The position numbers and the translations under genes are program-made. The notes under the pieces were generated by a model that saw only the letters and a list, made by a program, of their open reading frames with translations, searched no databases and was not told where the DNA came from. From Vineibacter terrae (GTDB lineage: Bacteria > Pseudomonadota > Alphaproteobacteria > Reyranellales > Reyranellaceae), in contig NZ_VDUZ01000006.1 of the NCBI RefSeq assembly GCF_008039615.1, positions 160,448 to 224,447 on the forward strand: a DNA stretch of 64,000 nucleotides, read 5' to 3'. Of the stretch, positions 27,279 through 36,856 are shown in pieces (positions within the stretch are counted from its first letter, which is position 1; each line of letters begins with the position of its first letter).

Positions 27279-28016
27279 TCATGAGCGATGGTAGCCCAGG
27301 CTGGCGTCCAGCAGCTCGCGCGAATAGGGGTGCGCCGGCTTGCCGTGGCGCAGCGTGTCGATGGTCATCTCCTCGACGATGGTGCCGGCCTGCATCACCG
27401 CCAGCCGGTTGCACAGATGGGCCACCACGGCGAGGTTGTGGCTGACCAGGATCAGGGTCAGGTCGCGGGCCGCGCGCAAGCGGGCCAGCAGGTTCAGCAC
27501 CTCGGCCTGGATCGAGACGTCGAGCGCCGAGGTGGGCTCGTCGAGCAGCAGGATGCCGGGCTCCAGGATCAGGGCGCGGGCGATGGCGACGCGCTGGCGC
27601 TGGCCGCCGGAGAGTTGGTGCGGATAGCGGAACCGGAAGCGCGACCCCAGGCCGACATCGTCCAGCGCCCGCGCGATGCGGCCCTCGGCGTCGTCCAGCC
27701 CGTGGATCGCGATCGGCTCGGCCAGCGCGCGGTCGACGGTATGGCGCGGGTGCAGCGAGCCGAACGGGTCCTGGAACACCATCTGGACCCGGCGGTGGAA
27801 GGCCTTGTCGCGAGCCGGGCCCACGGCCCGGCCGGCGACCTCGATGGCGCCGGTCCAGTGCCGGTTCAGCCCGCTCAGCACCCGCAGCAAGGTCGATTTG
27901 CCGCAGCCGGATTCGCCCACCAGCCCGAAGGTGTCGCCGGCGGCCACGTCGAACGACACGTCGCTCACGGCCCGGACCTGGCCGAAATGGACATCGAGAT
28001 GGCGGACGCTGATCAT
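27279..28016 (-). CDS. peptide/nickel-type ABC importer ATPase (DppF-like)
   Basis: 245 residues. Walker A GESGCGKSTLL, signature LSGGQRQRVAIARAL, Walker B LLLDEPTSALD, plus QMVFQDPFGSLHPR, typical of DppF/OppF. Last gene of a five-gene operon with 4-bp ATGA overlaps throughout. Lacks the C-terminal Fe-S Cys cluster region often found in longer members. Confidence 0.88.
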   Translation of the reverse strand: MISVRHLDVHFGQVRAVSDVSFDVAAGDTFGLVGESGCGKSTLLRVLSGLNRHWTGAIEVAGRAVGPARDKAFHRRVQMVFQDPFGSLHPRHTVDRALAEPIAIHGLDDAEGRIARALDDVGLGSRFRFRYPHQLSGGQRQRVAIARALILEPGILLLDEPTSALDVSIQAEVLNLLARLRAARDLTLILVSHNLAVVAHLCNRLAVMQAGTIVEEMTIDTLRHGKPAHPYSRELLDASLGYHRS

Positions 28017-28864
28017 GCGCGGCGCGCCAGCCAGGCCGGATCGCGCGTCAGCACCGGCAGGTCGCGGCCGGCGGTGTCGAGCGTGGGCAGGGCGGCCAGC
28101 AGTCCGCGCGTGTAGGGATGCGTGGCCGCATGCAGGGACGCCGCCGCCAGGGTCTCCATGATCTGGCCGCCATACATCACCAGCACGCGATCGCAGAACG
28201 AGGCCACGAGGTTGAGGTCGTGGCTGATGAACAGCAGGCCCATGCCGCGGCGGCTCACGAGGTCGTCGAGGATAGCCAGCACCTGCATGGATACCGTCAC
28301 GTCCAGCGCCGAGGTCGGCTCGTCGGCGATCAGCAGGTCCGGCTCGGGGATCAGCATCATGGCGATCATCACGCGCTGGCCCATGCCGCCCGACACCTCG
28401 TGCGGGTACAGGTCATAGACGCGGCGCGGGTCGCGGATGCGCACGTCGGCCAGCATGTCGAGCGCGCGGCTGGTGGCCTCCCGGCGGCTGACGCGATGGT
28501 GGACGCGATAGGCCTCGGCGATCTGCCGGCCCACGGTCATGACCGGATTGAGCGAGAACTTGGGGTCCTGCATGATCATCGACACGCGCCGGCCGCGCAC
28601 GCCGCGCATCGTCGAGACGTCGGCGCCGAGCAGGTCGAGGTCGCCCAGCGCCAGGCGGTCGGCGGTGACGGCCGCCGACGGCGGCAGCAGGCGCAGGACG
28701 GCGCGGCCGGTCACCGACTTGCCCGACCCCGATTCGCCCACGATGCCCAGCCGCTCGCGGCCGACATCGAAATCGATGCCGCGCACCGCCTCCACGATTC
28801 CGGTCGGCGTGGCGAAGCGCACCGCGAGATTGCGCACCGAGAGAAGCGGAGCGGGCGCCATCAT
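28013..28864 (-). CDS. peptide/nickel-type ABC importer ATPase (DppD-like)
   Basis: 283 residues. Walker A GESGSGKSVTGRAVL, signature here reads VSGGMGQRVMIAMML, Walker B LLIADEPTSALDVT. Two ATGs in tandem (28864, 28861); the first overlaps the stop of the preceding permease gene (ATGA). C-terminal HPYTRGLLAALPTLD is the family motif. Confidence 0.88.
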   Translation of the reverse strand: MMAPAPLLSVRNLAVRFATPTGIVEAVRGIDFDVGRERLGIVGESGSGKSVTGRAVLRLLPPSAAVTADRLALGDLDLLGADVSTMRGVRGRRVSMIMQDPKFSLNPVMTVGRQIAEAYRVHHRVSRREATSRALDMLADVRIRDPRRVYDLYPHEVSGGMGQRVMIAMMLIPEPDLLIADEPTSALDVTVSMQVLAILDDLVSRRGMGLLFISHDLNLVASFCDRVLVMYGGQIMETLAAASLHAATHPYTRGLLAALPTLDTAGRDLPVLTRDPAWLARRA

Positions 28865-29766
28865 GTCTGCTTCGGGTCGAGCACGTCGCGCAGCCCGTCG
28901 CCCAGCAGGTTGAAGCCGAGGCTGGCGACGAAGATGGCGATGCCGGGCATGGTGGCCACCCACCACTGCTCCAGGATGAAGCGCCGGCCGGTGGAGATCA
29001 TGGCGCCCCATTCGGGCGACGGCGGCACGGCGCCCAGGCCCAGGAAGCCGAGGCCGGCGGCGGTGAGGATGATGCCCGACATGTCGAGCGTGACGCGCAC
29101 GATCAGGGACGACAGGCACAGCGGCGCGACATGCGCGAAGATCAGGCGCAGGGCGGAGGCGCCCTGCAGGCGCGCGGCGGCGATGAAATCGGAACCGCGG
29201 ATGGCCAGGGTCTCGGCGCGCGCGATGCGGGCATAGGCGGGCCAGGCCGTGAGCGCGATCGCGATGACGCCGTTCTCGATGCCCGGACCCAGCGCCGCCA
29301 CGAAGGCCAGCGCCAGGATCAGGCGCGGGAAGGCCATGAAGATGTCGGTGACGCGCATCACGATGCGGTCGAACCAGCCGCCGACATAGCCGGCGGCGCA
29401 GCCCACCACGAGCCCGAACGGCGCCACCAGAACCACCACCGCGACCACCATGCCGAGCGTGATGCGGCTGCCGTGCACGATGCGTGAATAGATGTCGCGG
29501 CCCAGCTCGTCGGTGCCGAGCCAGTGCGTCGCGCCGGGCGGCTGCAGGCGGATGTCGAGGTTCTGGGCCGACGGGTCGTGCGTGGCCAGCAGCGGCGCGG
29601 CGATCGCGATCAGCGCCAGCAGCAGCGACACCGCCAGGCCGGCCACCGCCAGCCAGTTGTGGCGGAACGTCAGCCACTGCAGGTACAGCCGGCCCAGGCG
29701 GGCCTGGCGCCGCGACAGCGGCGTGTCGGCGATCAGCCAGGCGCGCAGGGCGGCGGCGCGGCTCAT
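28861..29766 (-). CDS. peptide/nickel-type ABC importer permease (DppC-like)
   Basis: 301 residues; N-terminal helix, then the family core with HWLGTDELGRDIYSRIVHGSRITL and the EAA loop ARAETLAIRGSDFIAAARLQGAS. Ends NLLGDGLRDVLDPK, the standard DppC terminus. Start and stop both overlap neighbours by ATGA. Confidence 0.9.
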   Translation of the reverse strand: MSRAAALRAWLIADTPLSRRQARLGRLYLQWLTFRHNWLAVAGLAVSLLLALIAIAAPLLATHDPSAQNLDIRLQPPGATHWLGTDELGRDIYSRIVHGSRITLGMVVAVVVLVAPFGLVVGCAAGYVGGWFDRIVMRVTDIFMAFPRLILALAFVAALGPGIENGVIAIALTAWPAYARIARAETLAIRGSDFIAAARLQGASALRLIFAHVAPLCLSSLIVRVTLDMSGIILTAAGLGFLGLGAVPPSPEWGAMISTGRRFILEQWWVATMPGIAIFVASLGFNLLGDGLRDVLDPKQT

Positions 29767-30779
29767 CGCGTCCTCGGATCGACCACGCGGTAGAGCAGGT
29801 CGCACAGCAGGTTGAGGCCGAGATAGACGGCCCCCACCACCAGGGTGGCGCCCAGCACGGCGTTCATGTCGGCATTGAGCAGCGAGATGGTGAGGTACTG
29901 CCCCAGGCCGGGCCAGGAGAAGATGGTCTCGGTCAGCACCGAGCCTTCGAGCAGCCCGGCGTAGGACAGCGCGATCACCGTGATCAGCGGCACCGCGATA
30001 TTGCCGAAGGCGTGCCGCCAGATCACGCGCCGCTCGGACATGCCCTTGACCCGGGCCGTGGTGACGTATTCCTGGCGCAGCTGCTCGAGCATGAAGGCGC
30101 GGGTCATGCGCGCGATGTAGGCAAGCGAGAAGTAGGCCAGCACGCCAGCCGGCAGCAGGATGTGGCCCACCGCGTCGCGGAACACCTCCCATTCGCCCTG
30201 CAGGGCCGAATCGATCAGCAGCATGCCGGTGACGGGCGTGACAATGTCGTCGAAGGCGACATTGATGCGGCCGGGCCCTGGCACCAGGTCCAGCTTGGCG
30301 TAGAACACCAGCAGCCCGACCAGGCCCAGCACGAAGATCGGCACCGAGTGGCCGATCAGCGTCAGGAAGCGGATCGCCTGGTCGGTCTTGCTGCCCTGGC
30401 GCACGGCCGCCAGCACGCCGGCCGGCACGCCCAGCGCCACGCCCAGGATCGTGGCCAGCGTGGCCAGCTCCAGGGTCGCGGGGAAGAAGCGGGCGATGTC
30501 CTCCAGGACCGGCCGCGAGGTCATCACGGAACGCCCGAACTGGCCGGACAGGATGGCGCTGCAGTAGCGGAAGAACTGCTCGTAGAGCGGCCGGTCCAGG
30601 CCCAGCTCCAGCCGGGCACGCGCGTAGACATCGGCCGGCGCGCGGTCGCCGACAACCGCGATCACCGGGTCGATGGGCATCACGCGCCCGATCAGGAACG
30701 TCACCAGCAGCAGGCCGAAGAGCGTCAGCGGCAGCGTGACCAGCCAGCCGGCGAGCGCGCCGAAACGCGAGCGGGGCAT
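29763..30779 (-). CDS. peptide/nickel-type ABC importer permease (DppB-like)
   Basis: 338 residues, six helices, with the EAA-type loop TARVKGMSERRVIWRHAFGN and TETIFSWPGLGQYL; ends LYRVVDPRTR as expected. ATG 30779 used; an in-frame TTG at 30800 would add seven residues and nearly abut the binding-protein stop. No strong Shine-Dalgarno for either, suggesting coupling to the upstream gene. Confidence 0.87.
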   Translation of the reverse strand: MPRSRFGALAGWLVTLPLTLFGLLLVTFLIGRVMPIDPVIAVVGDRAPADVYARARLELGLDRPLYEQFFRYCSAILSGQFGRSVMTSRPVLEDIARFFPATLELATLATILGVALGVPAGVLAAVRQGSKTDQAIRFLTLIGHSVPIFVLGLVGLLVFYAKLDLVPGPGRINVAFDDIVTPVTGMLLIDSALQGEWEVFRDAVGHILLPAGVLAYFSLAYIARMTRAFMLEQLRQEYVTTARVKGMSERRVIWRHAFGNIAVPLITVIALSYAGLLEGSVLTETIFSWPGLGQYLTISLLNADMNAVLGATLVVGAVYLGLNLLCDLLYRVVDPRTR

Positions 30780-30800
30780 GCGGATGCGCGCCCGCGCCAA

Positions 30801-32393
30801 TCAGGTCTTGGTCGTGTCCGCGTAGTAGATGCGATCGTTGATCGGGCCGATGTCCAGGCCGCTGACATTGGCACGCATGGCGGCGGTCTCGATCGCCTGC
30901 AGCATGATGATGAACGGCGAGGTGCGCAGATGGTCGCGCTGCAGCGAGCGGTAGAGCTCGGCGCGCTTGGCCGAGTCGCGCTCGCGCACCGCGGCGGCGA
31001 TGCGCTCGTTGAACTCCGGCACGCTCCAGGAGTTGCGCCAGGCCAGGGTCTTGGCGCGTGGGTTGTCGCCGTTGTCGGGATTGAGCGTGAAGGCCTCGGC
31101 GTTGCTGTGCGGGTCCATGTAGTCGGGCGACCAGTACAGCATCAGCATCTCGTGCTGGCGGGCGCGCATGCGGGTGATGACCTGGCGCATCTCGCCCGGC
31201 AGCAGGTTCAGCTTCACGCCGATCTGGCCGAAGGTCGCCTGCACCGCCTGGGCGATGTCGCCCCAGGGCTGCACGGGACTGTAGTCGAACGTGACGCTGA
31301 AGCCGTTGGGCACGCCGGCCTCGGCCAGCAGCGCCTTGGCCTTGGCGGGATCGAAGCGATAGGGCTTGTCGTCGATGGCGCCCAGGAAGCCGGTCGGCAG
31401 GATCGACTGGTGCACATCATAGGTGGTCGAGACGATGTTGCGCTGGATCGCCTCGTAGTCGACAGCCCATTTCAGGGCCTCGCGCACCTGCGGCTTGGCC
31501 AGCTCGGGATGGCGCTGGTTCATGCAGATGTACATGTTGGCGGCCTTCTGGGCGCGCTGGATCTTGAAGCCCTTGTCGCTGGCCAGGGTGCGCAGCTGGT
31601 CGGGTCCCAGATTGCGTGCGATGTCGACGTCGCCGCGCTGCAGCAGCAGCAGCTGGTTGGAGGGCTCCGCGACATGGCGCGTCACCACGCGGCGGTTGCG
31701 GACCTGGCCGGCATAGTTGGGATTGGCCTCCAGGGTCACGGTCTCGGAGGCGCGCCAGGTGCGCAGCACATAGGGGCCGGACCCGGCCGAATGCGTCTTG
31801 AGCCAGCCGTTGCCCCAGTCGTCGCCCTGCTTGTTGGCCTCGACCACCTTGCGGTCGACGATGGCGCCGACATTGGCCGACAGGCAGTAGTGGAAGAAGC
31901 TCGGCGACACCGGCTCGGCGATGGTGATCGCGATCGTGCGGTCGTCGGTGGCGCGGATCTTCTCGGTGGCGTTCTGTCCGTTGAGTCCGAACTGGGTGAG
32001 GATGAAGGCCGGCGTCTTGTTCATGGTGACGGCGCGGCGCAGCGAGTACTCGGCGTCCTGCGCCGTGATGGGATTGCCGCTGGCGAACTTGCGCCCGGCC
32101 TTGAGCCGGAAGGTATGGGTGAGGCCGTCGGGCGAGGCTTCCCATGATTCGGCGAGCTCGCCGACGATCTTGTCCGGCGCCTCGTTGAGCGTGGTCAGCA
32201 GCTTTTCGTAGATGTTTGTGGTGGTCTCGTTGCCCTTGAACTCGAACGACTCATGCGGATCGAGGCTGATGATGTCGTCGAGCTGCGCCGCCATCACCAG
32301 CGTGTCGCGCGGGGTCTGGGCCAGGGCATCGCGCAGCGGCCAGACGGCCGGCGCCGCGAGCAGGGACGAGGCAAACGTACGACGGCGAAGCAT
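30801..32393 (-). CDS. peptide/nickel-type ABC importer substrate-binding protein
   Basis: 530 residues. Twin-Arg-like export signal MLRRRTFASSLLAAPAVW ending at ALAQ, then the SBP_bac_5 fold (LDPHESFEFKGNETTTNIYE, SWEASPDGLTHTFRLKAG, QVREALKWAVD). First gene of the importer operon. ATG 32393 has GGAAG close upstream; a TTG at 32411 is in frame but less likely. Ligand (peptide, opine or other) cannot be told. Confidence 0.9.
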   Translation of the reverse strand: MLRRRTFASSLLAAPAVWPLRDALAQTPRDTLVMAAQLDDIISLDPHESFEFKGNETTTNIYEKLLTTLNEAPDKIVGELAESWEASPDGLTHTFRLKAGRKFASGNPITAQDAEYSLRRAVTMNKTPAFILTQFGLNGQNATEKIRATDDRTIAITIAEPVSPSFFHYCLSANVGAIVDRKVVEANKQGDDWGNGWLKTHSAGSGPYVLRTWRASETVTLEANPNYAGQVRNRRVVTRHVAEPSNQLLLLQRGDVDIARNLGPDQLRTLASDKGFKIQRAQKAANMYICMNQRHPELAKPQVREALKWAVDYEAIQRNIVSTTYDVHQSILPTGFLGAIDDKPYRFDPAKAKALLAEAGVPNGFSVTFDYSPVQPWGDIAQAVQATFGQIGVKLNLLPGEMRQVITRMRARQHEMLMLYWSPDYMDPHSNAEAFTLNPDNGDNPRAKTLAWRNSWSVPEFNERIAAAVRERDSAKRAELYRSLQRDHLRTSPFIIMLQAIETAAMRANVSGLDIGPINDRIYYADTTKT

Positions 32394-32555
32394 GATCTTC
32401 CGTCTCCCCAATGTGACACCCTGGTGACCCGCTACCGTAGCAACTCCTGCCGGTCTGAACCACAGGGTTGTTCCCTGCGGCTCAGACCGGCATTCGGTCC
32501 AGGTCGCCGATGCGGCTCCTCTTCCAGGCAGCGCCGCGGCCCCGGCGCCTTTGCT

Positions 32556-33800
32556 CTATTTGGCGTCCCTGATGACCTTGGCGATGACCTCCGGATAAGA
32601 CCGGTACCAGTCGGTCACCTTCCGGAACTTCCCATCCCTGACCTGGAAGATCTGCACCCAGCCACCACCCTCGTGGTTGCTTGGCGTGATCTCCAGCGGT
32701 GGCGCTATGTCTCCGATAGGCAGCGTCTTGATCTGCTCGAAACCACGCTTCACATCCTCCCCGGCCGGCATCTGTCCTTCCTTGCCCCTGATGGCGTTTC
32801 GCGCCGCCTCGACGTTGAGCGCAATCCACAGAAGGCCGCGATTGTAGTAGACCGAGGACTGCATCTCCTTGGGCGCCGGCTTGCCTTGCGCCCGGTACAT
32901 CTCGACGATTTCCTTGAGGATCGGGTAGTCGCTGCCGACACCCGCGAAGTGCATGGTGTAGTAGCCCTCCGCCGCCGCGAAGCCACCGGCCGCCTCGATG
33001 TCGGAGTCTGTCGAGCCCCAGACGAAAGCGAGCACCTTCGTCAGCGGATAGCCGACGCGCCTGAGCTCCTTGATCGACACCGAGGGCGACCGGCCGAACA
33101 GGTGCGTGATCACAAAGTCGGCGCGATAGCGCTGGACGATGTCCAGCACCTGCGCGCCGACCTCGAGCCCGGGTGCCGGCACCGCGAAAATCTTGAGCTC
33201 GAACTTTTCCAGCTGCTGCAGTTCTTCCAGCACCGGCAACGGCTCGCGGCCGGCCGGGTTGTCGTAGAACAGGTAAGCGATCTTCTTGCCGGCCAGGCTG
33301 CCGCCAAGCTTGTCGCGCACGAAATGTATGGCAGCGGCAGCCTGCGACCAGTAGGTTGCGGCCACTGGGAACAGGTAGGGATAGCGTAAGCCGTCCGCCG
33401 AGGCCGCAATGCCGAAGCCGGGCGAGGTGCCGGGAATCCTGTCCTCGGCCAGCCTCTGCGTCAGCGCCTGGACTGCAGGCGTGCCCCACACCAGCACAGC
33501 CAGCGCACCGCCCTTCCTGAGCCGCTCGTACGCCTCCACCGCCTGCGGCACCTTGTACTCGGTGTCGATCTCACCGAGCTTGATCTTGTAGCCTTCAACG
33601 CCACCCTTGTGGTTGACCAGATTGACATAATCGTGGAACGCAGGGCACATCGGGACGCCGGCGATCATCGTCGGCCCGGTACGATCGCACTGAGCGCCGA
33701 TGACGATCTCCTTCTGCTGCGCCGATGCCGTCGCGGCAAGGGCAGATCCCATAGCTATGCCGGCCAGCACTCTCAACATCCGACTCGTCACGCTACCCAT
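32556..33800 (-). CDS. Leu/Ile/Val-type ABC substrate-binding protein
   Basis: 414 residues, Sec signal peptide (MLRVLAGIAMGSALAATASAQ) and periplasmic-binding fold I: VIGAQCDRTGPTMIAG, KKIAYLFYDNPAGRE, FGRSPSVSIKELRR. GGGAGG precedes ATG 33800. It belongs to the same family as the usual partners of LivHMGF and is on the same strand, but the dipeptide-type operon lies between. Homologues near aromatic genes bind aromatic acids; here that is inference. Confidence 0.88.
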   Translation of the reverse strand: MGSVTSRMLRVLAGIAMGSALAATASAQQKEIVIGAQCDRTGPTMIAGVPMCPAFHDYVNLVNHKGGVEGYKIKLGEIDTEYKVPQAVEAYERLRKGGALAVLVWGTPAVQALTQRLAEDRIPGTSPGFGIAASADGLRYPYLFPVAATYWSQAAAAIHFVRDKLGGSLAGKKIAYLFYDNPAGREPLPVLEELQQLEKFELKIFAVPAPGLEVGAQVLDIVQRYRADFVITHLFGRSPSVSIKELRRVGYPLTKVLAFVWGSTDSDIEAAGGFAAAEGYYTMHFAGVGSDYPILKEIVEMYRAQGKPAPKEMQSSVYYNRGLLWIALNVEAARNAIRGKEGQMPAGEDVKRGFEQIKTLPIGDIAPPLEITPSNHEGGGWVQIFQVRDGKFRKVTDWYRSYPEVIAKVIRDAK

Positions 33801-34268
33801 GGCTGCCTCCCTTGTTGTGGAACACGGGTTACGCACAGGACAGTCGAACGACGTGAGTTCAGAGGATCCAAACAGCATGCAGGGCGAATTCGCTACAGGC
33901 CGCGAAGCGCCTGATATGTCACCTCCTTCAAGTGTGCTCGAGCACTTGCGGATGCCTGTTCGTCCGCGCCGCCTGCGTCGTCCTGGAGGCCGCGCAGCAG
34001 CCTGCCCTGGGCCTGCCGACGGGGGCCGTCTCGAAGGATGGGCTACAGACTCGGTGCAGCTCCCCACCCTTCGAGACGCGCCGCCATGCGGCGCTCCTCA
34101 GGATGAGGAGTACGGACCCTTCGCCAAAGTGAGCATCTACGACACGACAGCCTGCTCCCAAAGGCAGCCGCGAATCGCTTCATTGGTGCCAGCTTACACC
34201 TTTGCCTCGGCCATGGCATTGGCTTCTCGTACCGGATCGGCCGCCGCCTGTGACGGGATTGCGGCGGT
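33801..34268. other. gene-free stretch with family-G palindrome
   Basis: No gene seen. Contains a 12-bp palindrome GTGCTCGAGCAC (33934-33945) and, at 34028-34110, a further dispersed-type palindrome: GTCTCGAAGG-TGGG / CCCACCC-TTCGAGAC followed by GCGCCGCCATGCGGCGC and CCTCAGGATGAGG. Confidence 0.7.
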
Positions 34269-35237
34269 TCAGAGCCGTTCCCGGCCGTGCGGCAAGGTGT
34301 AGTCGACCGGCGTGCCCCGGGGGATGATGCGGCTGGGGTTCAGGCGCGCGATCGACCAGTAGTTGTCGATATAGTGGCGCGGCTTCACCGTGCCGGCGAT
34401 GCCCGGGACCTGGTGCAGCTCGCGCATGTAGCCGGACAGGTTGGGGTAGTCGGCGATCCGCTGGCGGTTGCACTTGAACAGCGGGAAGTAGGCGACATCG
34501 AAGCGCACCAGGGTGGGGAACAGGCGCCAGTCGGCCTCGGTGATCTGGCGGCCCATGAGGTAGCGCTGCCGGCCGAGGCGGGCTTCGAGCTCGTCCAGCG
34601 CCTCGAACAGCGTGTCGTAGGCGGCATCGTACGCCGCCTGCGTGCGCGCGAAGCCGCAGCGATAGACGCCGTTGTTGACCTTCTCGTAGACGAGCGCGTT
34701 GATCCGGTCGATATCGGCACGCAAGGGCTCAGGGTAGAAATCGGTATCGTCACCCGCGATGCCGCCGAACGCGCTGTTCAGCATGCGGATGATCTCGGAC
34801 GACTCGTTGTTGACGATGCGCCTTGTGCGCGTGTCCCACAACGTCGGCACCGTCACCTTGCCGGTGTAGCGCGCCTCCGAGGCCGTGTAGGCCTGGTGCA
34901 GGTGGCGAAAGCCGTTGACGGGATCCGGCGTGCTTTCGGGCAGGTCGGCGCGCGTGCCGAAGCCCCAGCCCTCGCTGTCCATGCCGGTGGAATAGGCGAC
35001 CGTGATGGCGCCCTCCAGCTTCTTCAGCGCCCGGAAGATCAGCGTGCGGTGCGCCCAAGGGCAGCCATAGGCGACATAGAGATGGTAGCGGCCGGCCTCG
35101 GCCTTGAAGCCGGTCGAGCCGTCGGCCGAGATGCGGTCGCGGAAGCGGCTGTCGACGCGCCTGAACTCGCCCGACTGCCCGAACTCCTGCGGCAGCTCGT
35201 CCTTCTCCTGCCAGATGCCGTCGATCAGCACACCCAT
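34269..35237 (-). CDS. glutathionyl-hydroquinone reductase
   Basis: 322-residue Xi-class GST (YqjG/PcpF type) that reduces glutathionyl-hydroquinones back to hydroquinones. N-terminal domain holds the catalytic Cys59 in YGCPWAHRTL; C-terminal block YLMGRQITEADWRLFPTLVRFD and the NNESSEIIRMLN glutathione site. GGAGCGCAGTC precedes ATG 35237. Likely removes quinone adducts formed during aromatic catabolism in the cytoplasm. Confidence 0.92.
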   Translation of the reverse strand: MGVLIDGIWQEKDELPQEFGQSGEFRRVDSRFRDRISADGSTGFKAEAGRYHLYVAYGCPWAHRTLIFRALKKLEGAITVAYSTGMDSEGWGFGTRADLPESTPDPVNGFRHLHQAYTASEARYTGKVTVPTLWDTRTRRIVNNESSEIIRMLNSAFGGIAGDDTDFYPEPLRADIDRINALVYEKVNNGVYRCGFARTQAAYDAAYDTLFEALDELEARLGRQRYLMGRQITEADWRLFPTLVRFDVAYFPLFKCNRQRIADYPNLSGYMRELHQVPGIAGTVKPRHYIDNYWSIARLNPSRIIPRGTPVDYTLPHGRERL

Positions 35238-35319
35238 GACTGCGCTCCATCAGCCTTCACGGCGAGCACAGGCATTCACCCGTGCCCACCATGAAGCGTC
35301 TGCTGCCGTTGTCCGTGGC

Positions 35320-36033
35320 TCACGCCGCCGCGTGGGCACCGCGGCCGAAGATCTTGTCGAGCATGTCGGGCGCGGCCTTGTCGAAGGCCGTCGTCCTGGA
35401 CCTGACATCGTCGACCGCGGCCAGCGCGCGCACCACGGCCGGGCGCGAAGCGATCGCCGCCACCCAGGACATCAGCTTGGGATAGTCCTGCTCCGCTGCC
35501 TTGCCCAGGAACAAGCCCACGCCGCGTGCCCAGGGGAACGTGGCCATGTCGGCGATCGAGTACTCCTGGCCGCCCAGCCACGGCGCCGCTGCCAGCCGTT
35601 GCTCCAGCACGTCAAGGACACGGCGCACCTGGGTGCGGTAGCGGTCGACCGCGTAGTCGTTGCCCTTGGGCGCGAAGCGCGTGAAGTGCACGAACTGCCC
35701 GAACATCGGGCCGACCCCGGTCATCTGCACCATCATCCACTGCAGCGCGTCGTAGCGTGCCACGCCGTCCCTGGGCAGGAACTGCCCGGTCTTGTCGGCG
35801 AGATAGATCAGGATCGCGCCCGACTCGAAGACCGTGTAGGGCCGTCCGCCCGGGCCCTCGTGGTCGACGATCACCGGCACCTTGGCGCTGGGGTTGAGCT
35901 TGGTGAACTCGGCCTTGAACTGCGCCCCGCCGAACACGTCGATCGGGATCGCCTTGTAGGGCAGGCCCATCTCCTCCAGCGCCAGATAGATCTTCACGAC
36001 GTTCGGGCTGCCCATCCCATAGAGATCGATCAT
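35320..36033 (-). CDS. glutathione S-transferase
   Basis: 237 residues, thioredoxin-like N-domain (MIDLYGMGSPNVVKIYLALEE, PVIVDHEG, TVFESGAILIYLADK) and all-helical C-domain (YSIADMATFPWARGV), as in YghU/YfcG-type GSTs. GGAGGGACTT precedes ATG 36033; the longer frame to 36045 is unlikely. Divergent from the TetR gene, which probably represses it. Confidence 0.9.
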   Translation of the reverse strand: MIDLYGMGSPNVVKIYLALEEMGLPYKAIPIDVFGGAQFKAEFTKLNPSAKVPVIVDHEGPGGRPYTVFESGAILIYLADKTGQFLPRDGVARYDALQWMMVQMTGVGPMFGQFVHFTRFAPKGNDYAVDRYRTQVRRVLDVLEQRLAAAPWLGGQEYSIADMATFPWARGVGLFLGKAAEQDYPKLMSWVAAIASRPAVVRALAAVDDVRSRTTAFDKAAPDMLDKIFGRGAHAAA

Positions 36034-36152
36034 AAGTCCCTCCACCTCGACGACGATTGCAGGTCGTGCCGGCCGGCTGCTTCAGCGGCATTCCATGCCG
36101 ATCACTACAGAAATGAATCCCGCGCTTGCGTGCACCTGTCAACGGAATTATT

Positions 36153-36160
36153 GATCGATC
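36153..36160. promoter_or_regulatory. dyad GATCGATC in the GST/tetR divergent gap
   Basis: Short perfect palindrome within ATTATTGATCGATCGTCAC, 21 bp upstream of the TetR start codon and in the only AT-rich patch of the gap. A candidate operator for the divergent TetR protein; the dyad is short, so support is weak. Confidence 0.3.
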
Positions 36161-36181
36161 GTCACAGAAAGGAAACCTGGG

Positions 36182-36817
36182 ATGGCCGAGCGCGGCCGGC
36201 CACGCAGCTTCGATCGTACGGCAGCCCTGAAGCAGGCGATGGACCTGTTCTGGGCGCGCGGCTACGACGCCACGTCACTGTCCGACCTGACGACGGCCAT
36301 GGGCATCAGCTCGCCCAGCCTCTACGCCGCCTTCGGCAGCAAGGAAGCGCTGTTCCGCGAGGCCGTCGCGCATTATCGCGCGACGGAAAGCGGCGGCCTG
36401 CAGCGGCTCCTGGACGAGGCGCCTTCGGCCCGCGCTGCCATCGAGGCGCTGCTGCGCCATTCGGCCGAGCGCTTCACGCGGCCGGGCAAGCCGCAGGGCT
36501 GCTTCATTGTGCTGGGCGCCGTCAACTGCAGCGAGGCCAGCGAGCCGATGCGGCGGTACCTGGCGGAGCACCGCGCCCTGGTGCTCGAGGGCATCCGCCG
36601 CCGCCTGGCGCGTGGCATCGCCGAAGGCGAGCTGCCGACACGCTTCGACGTCGCGGCGGCGGCTGCGTTCTACGTCACGGTGCTGAACGGCCTGTCGCTG
36701 CAGGCCCGCGACGGGGCGACGCGCCAGGTGCTGGACGGCATCGTCGATTGCGCCCTGGCCGCCTGGGACGGGCTGCTGCAGCCCCGGCGCCTGCCGCGCC
36801 AGAAGACGCGGCGCTGA
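36182..36817 (+). CDS. TetR/AcrR-family repressor
   Basis: 211 residues. N-terminal HTH (residues about 8-55: LKQAMDLFWARGYDATSLSD, GISSPSLYAAFGSKEALF), then a variable ligand domain of the kind with GCFIVLGAVNCSE. AAGGAA lies upstream of ATG 36182. Divergent to the GST gene 148 bp away, so probably controls it in response to an electrophile; ligand unknown. Confidence 0.88.
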   Translation: MAERGRPRSFDRTAALKQAMDLFWARGYDATSLSDLTTAMGISSPSLYAAFGSKEALFREAVAHYRATESGGLQRLLDEAPSARAAIEALLRHSAERFTRPGKPQGCFIVLGAVNCSEASEPMRRYLAEHRALVLEGIRRRLARGIAEGELPTRFDVAAAAAFYVTVLNGLSLQARDGATRQVLDGIVDCALAAWDGLLQPRRLPRQKTRR

Positions 36818-36820
36818 GGC

Positions 36821-36848
36821 CCTTCTCCCCGCCTGCGCGGAGAGAAGG
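36821..36848. terminator. hairpin between convergent tetR and binding-protein genes
   Basis: CCTTCTC-cCCGC-ct-GCGG-aGAGAAGG. It could stop transcription from both sides; it also resembles the terminal hairpins of the dispersed repeats. No T-run. Confidence 0.55.
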
Positions 36849-36856
36849 AAAAGGCG

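Noticed and set aside
33912..33930. GGAGGTGACAT on the minus strand, like a strong ribosome-binding site
   Set aside because: Followed by ATATC, no start codon and only a short frame; at most a relic of a lost gene start.
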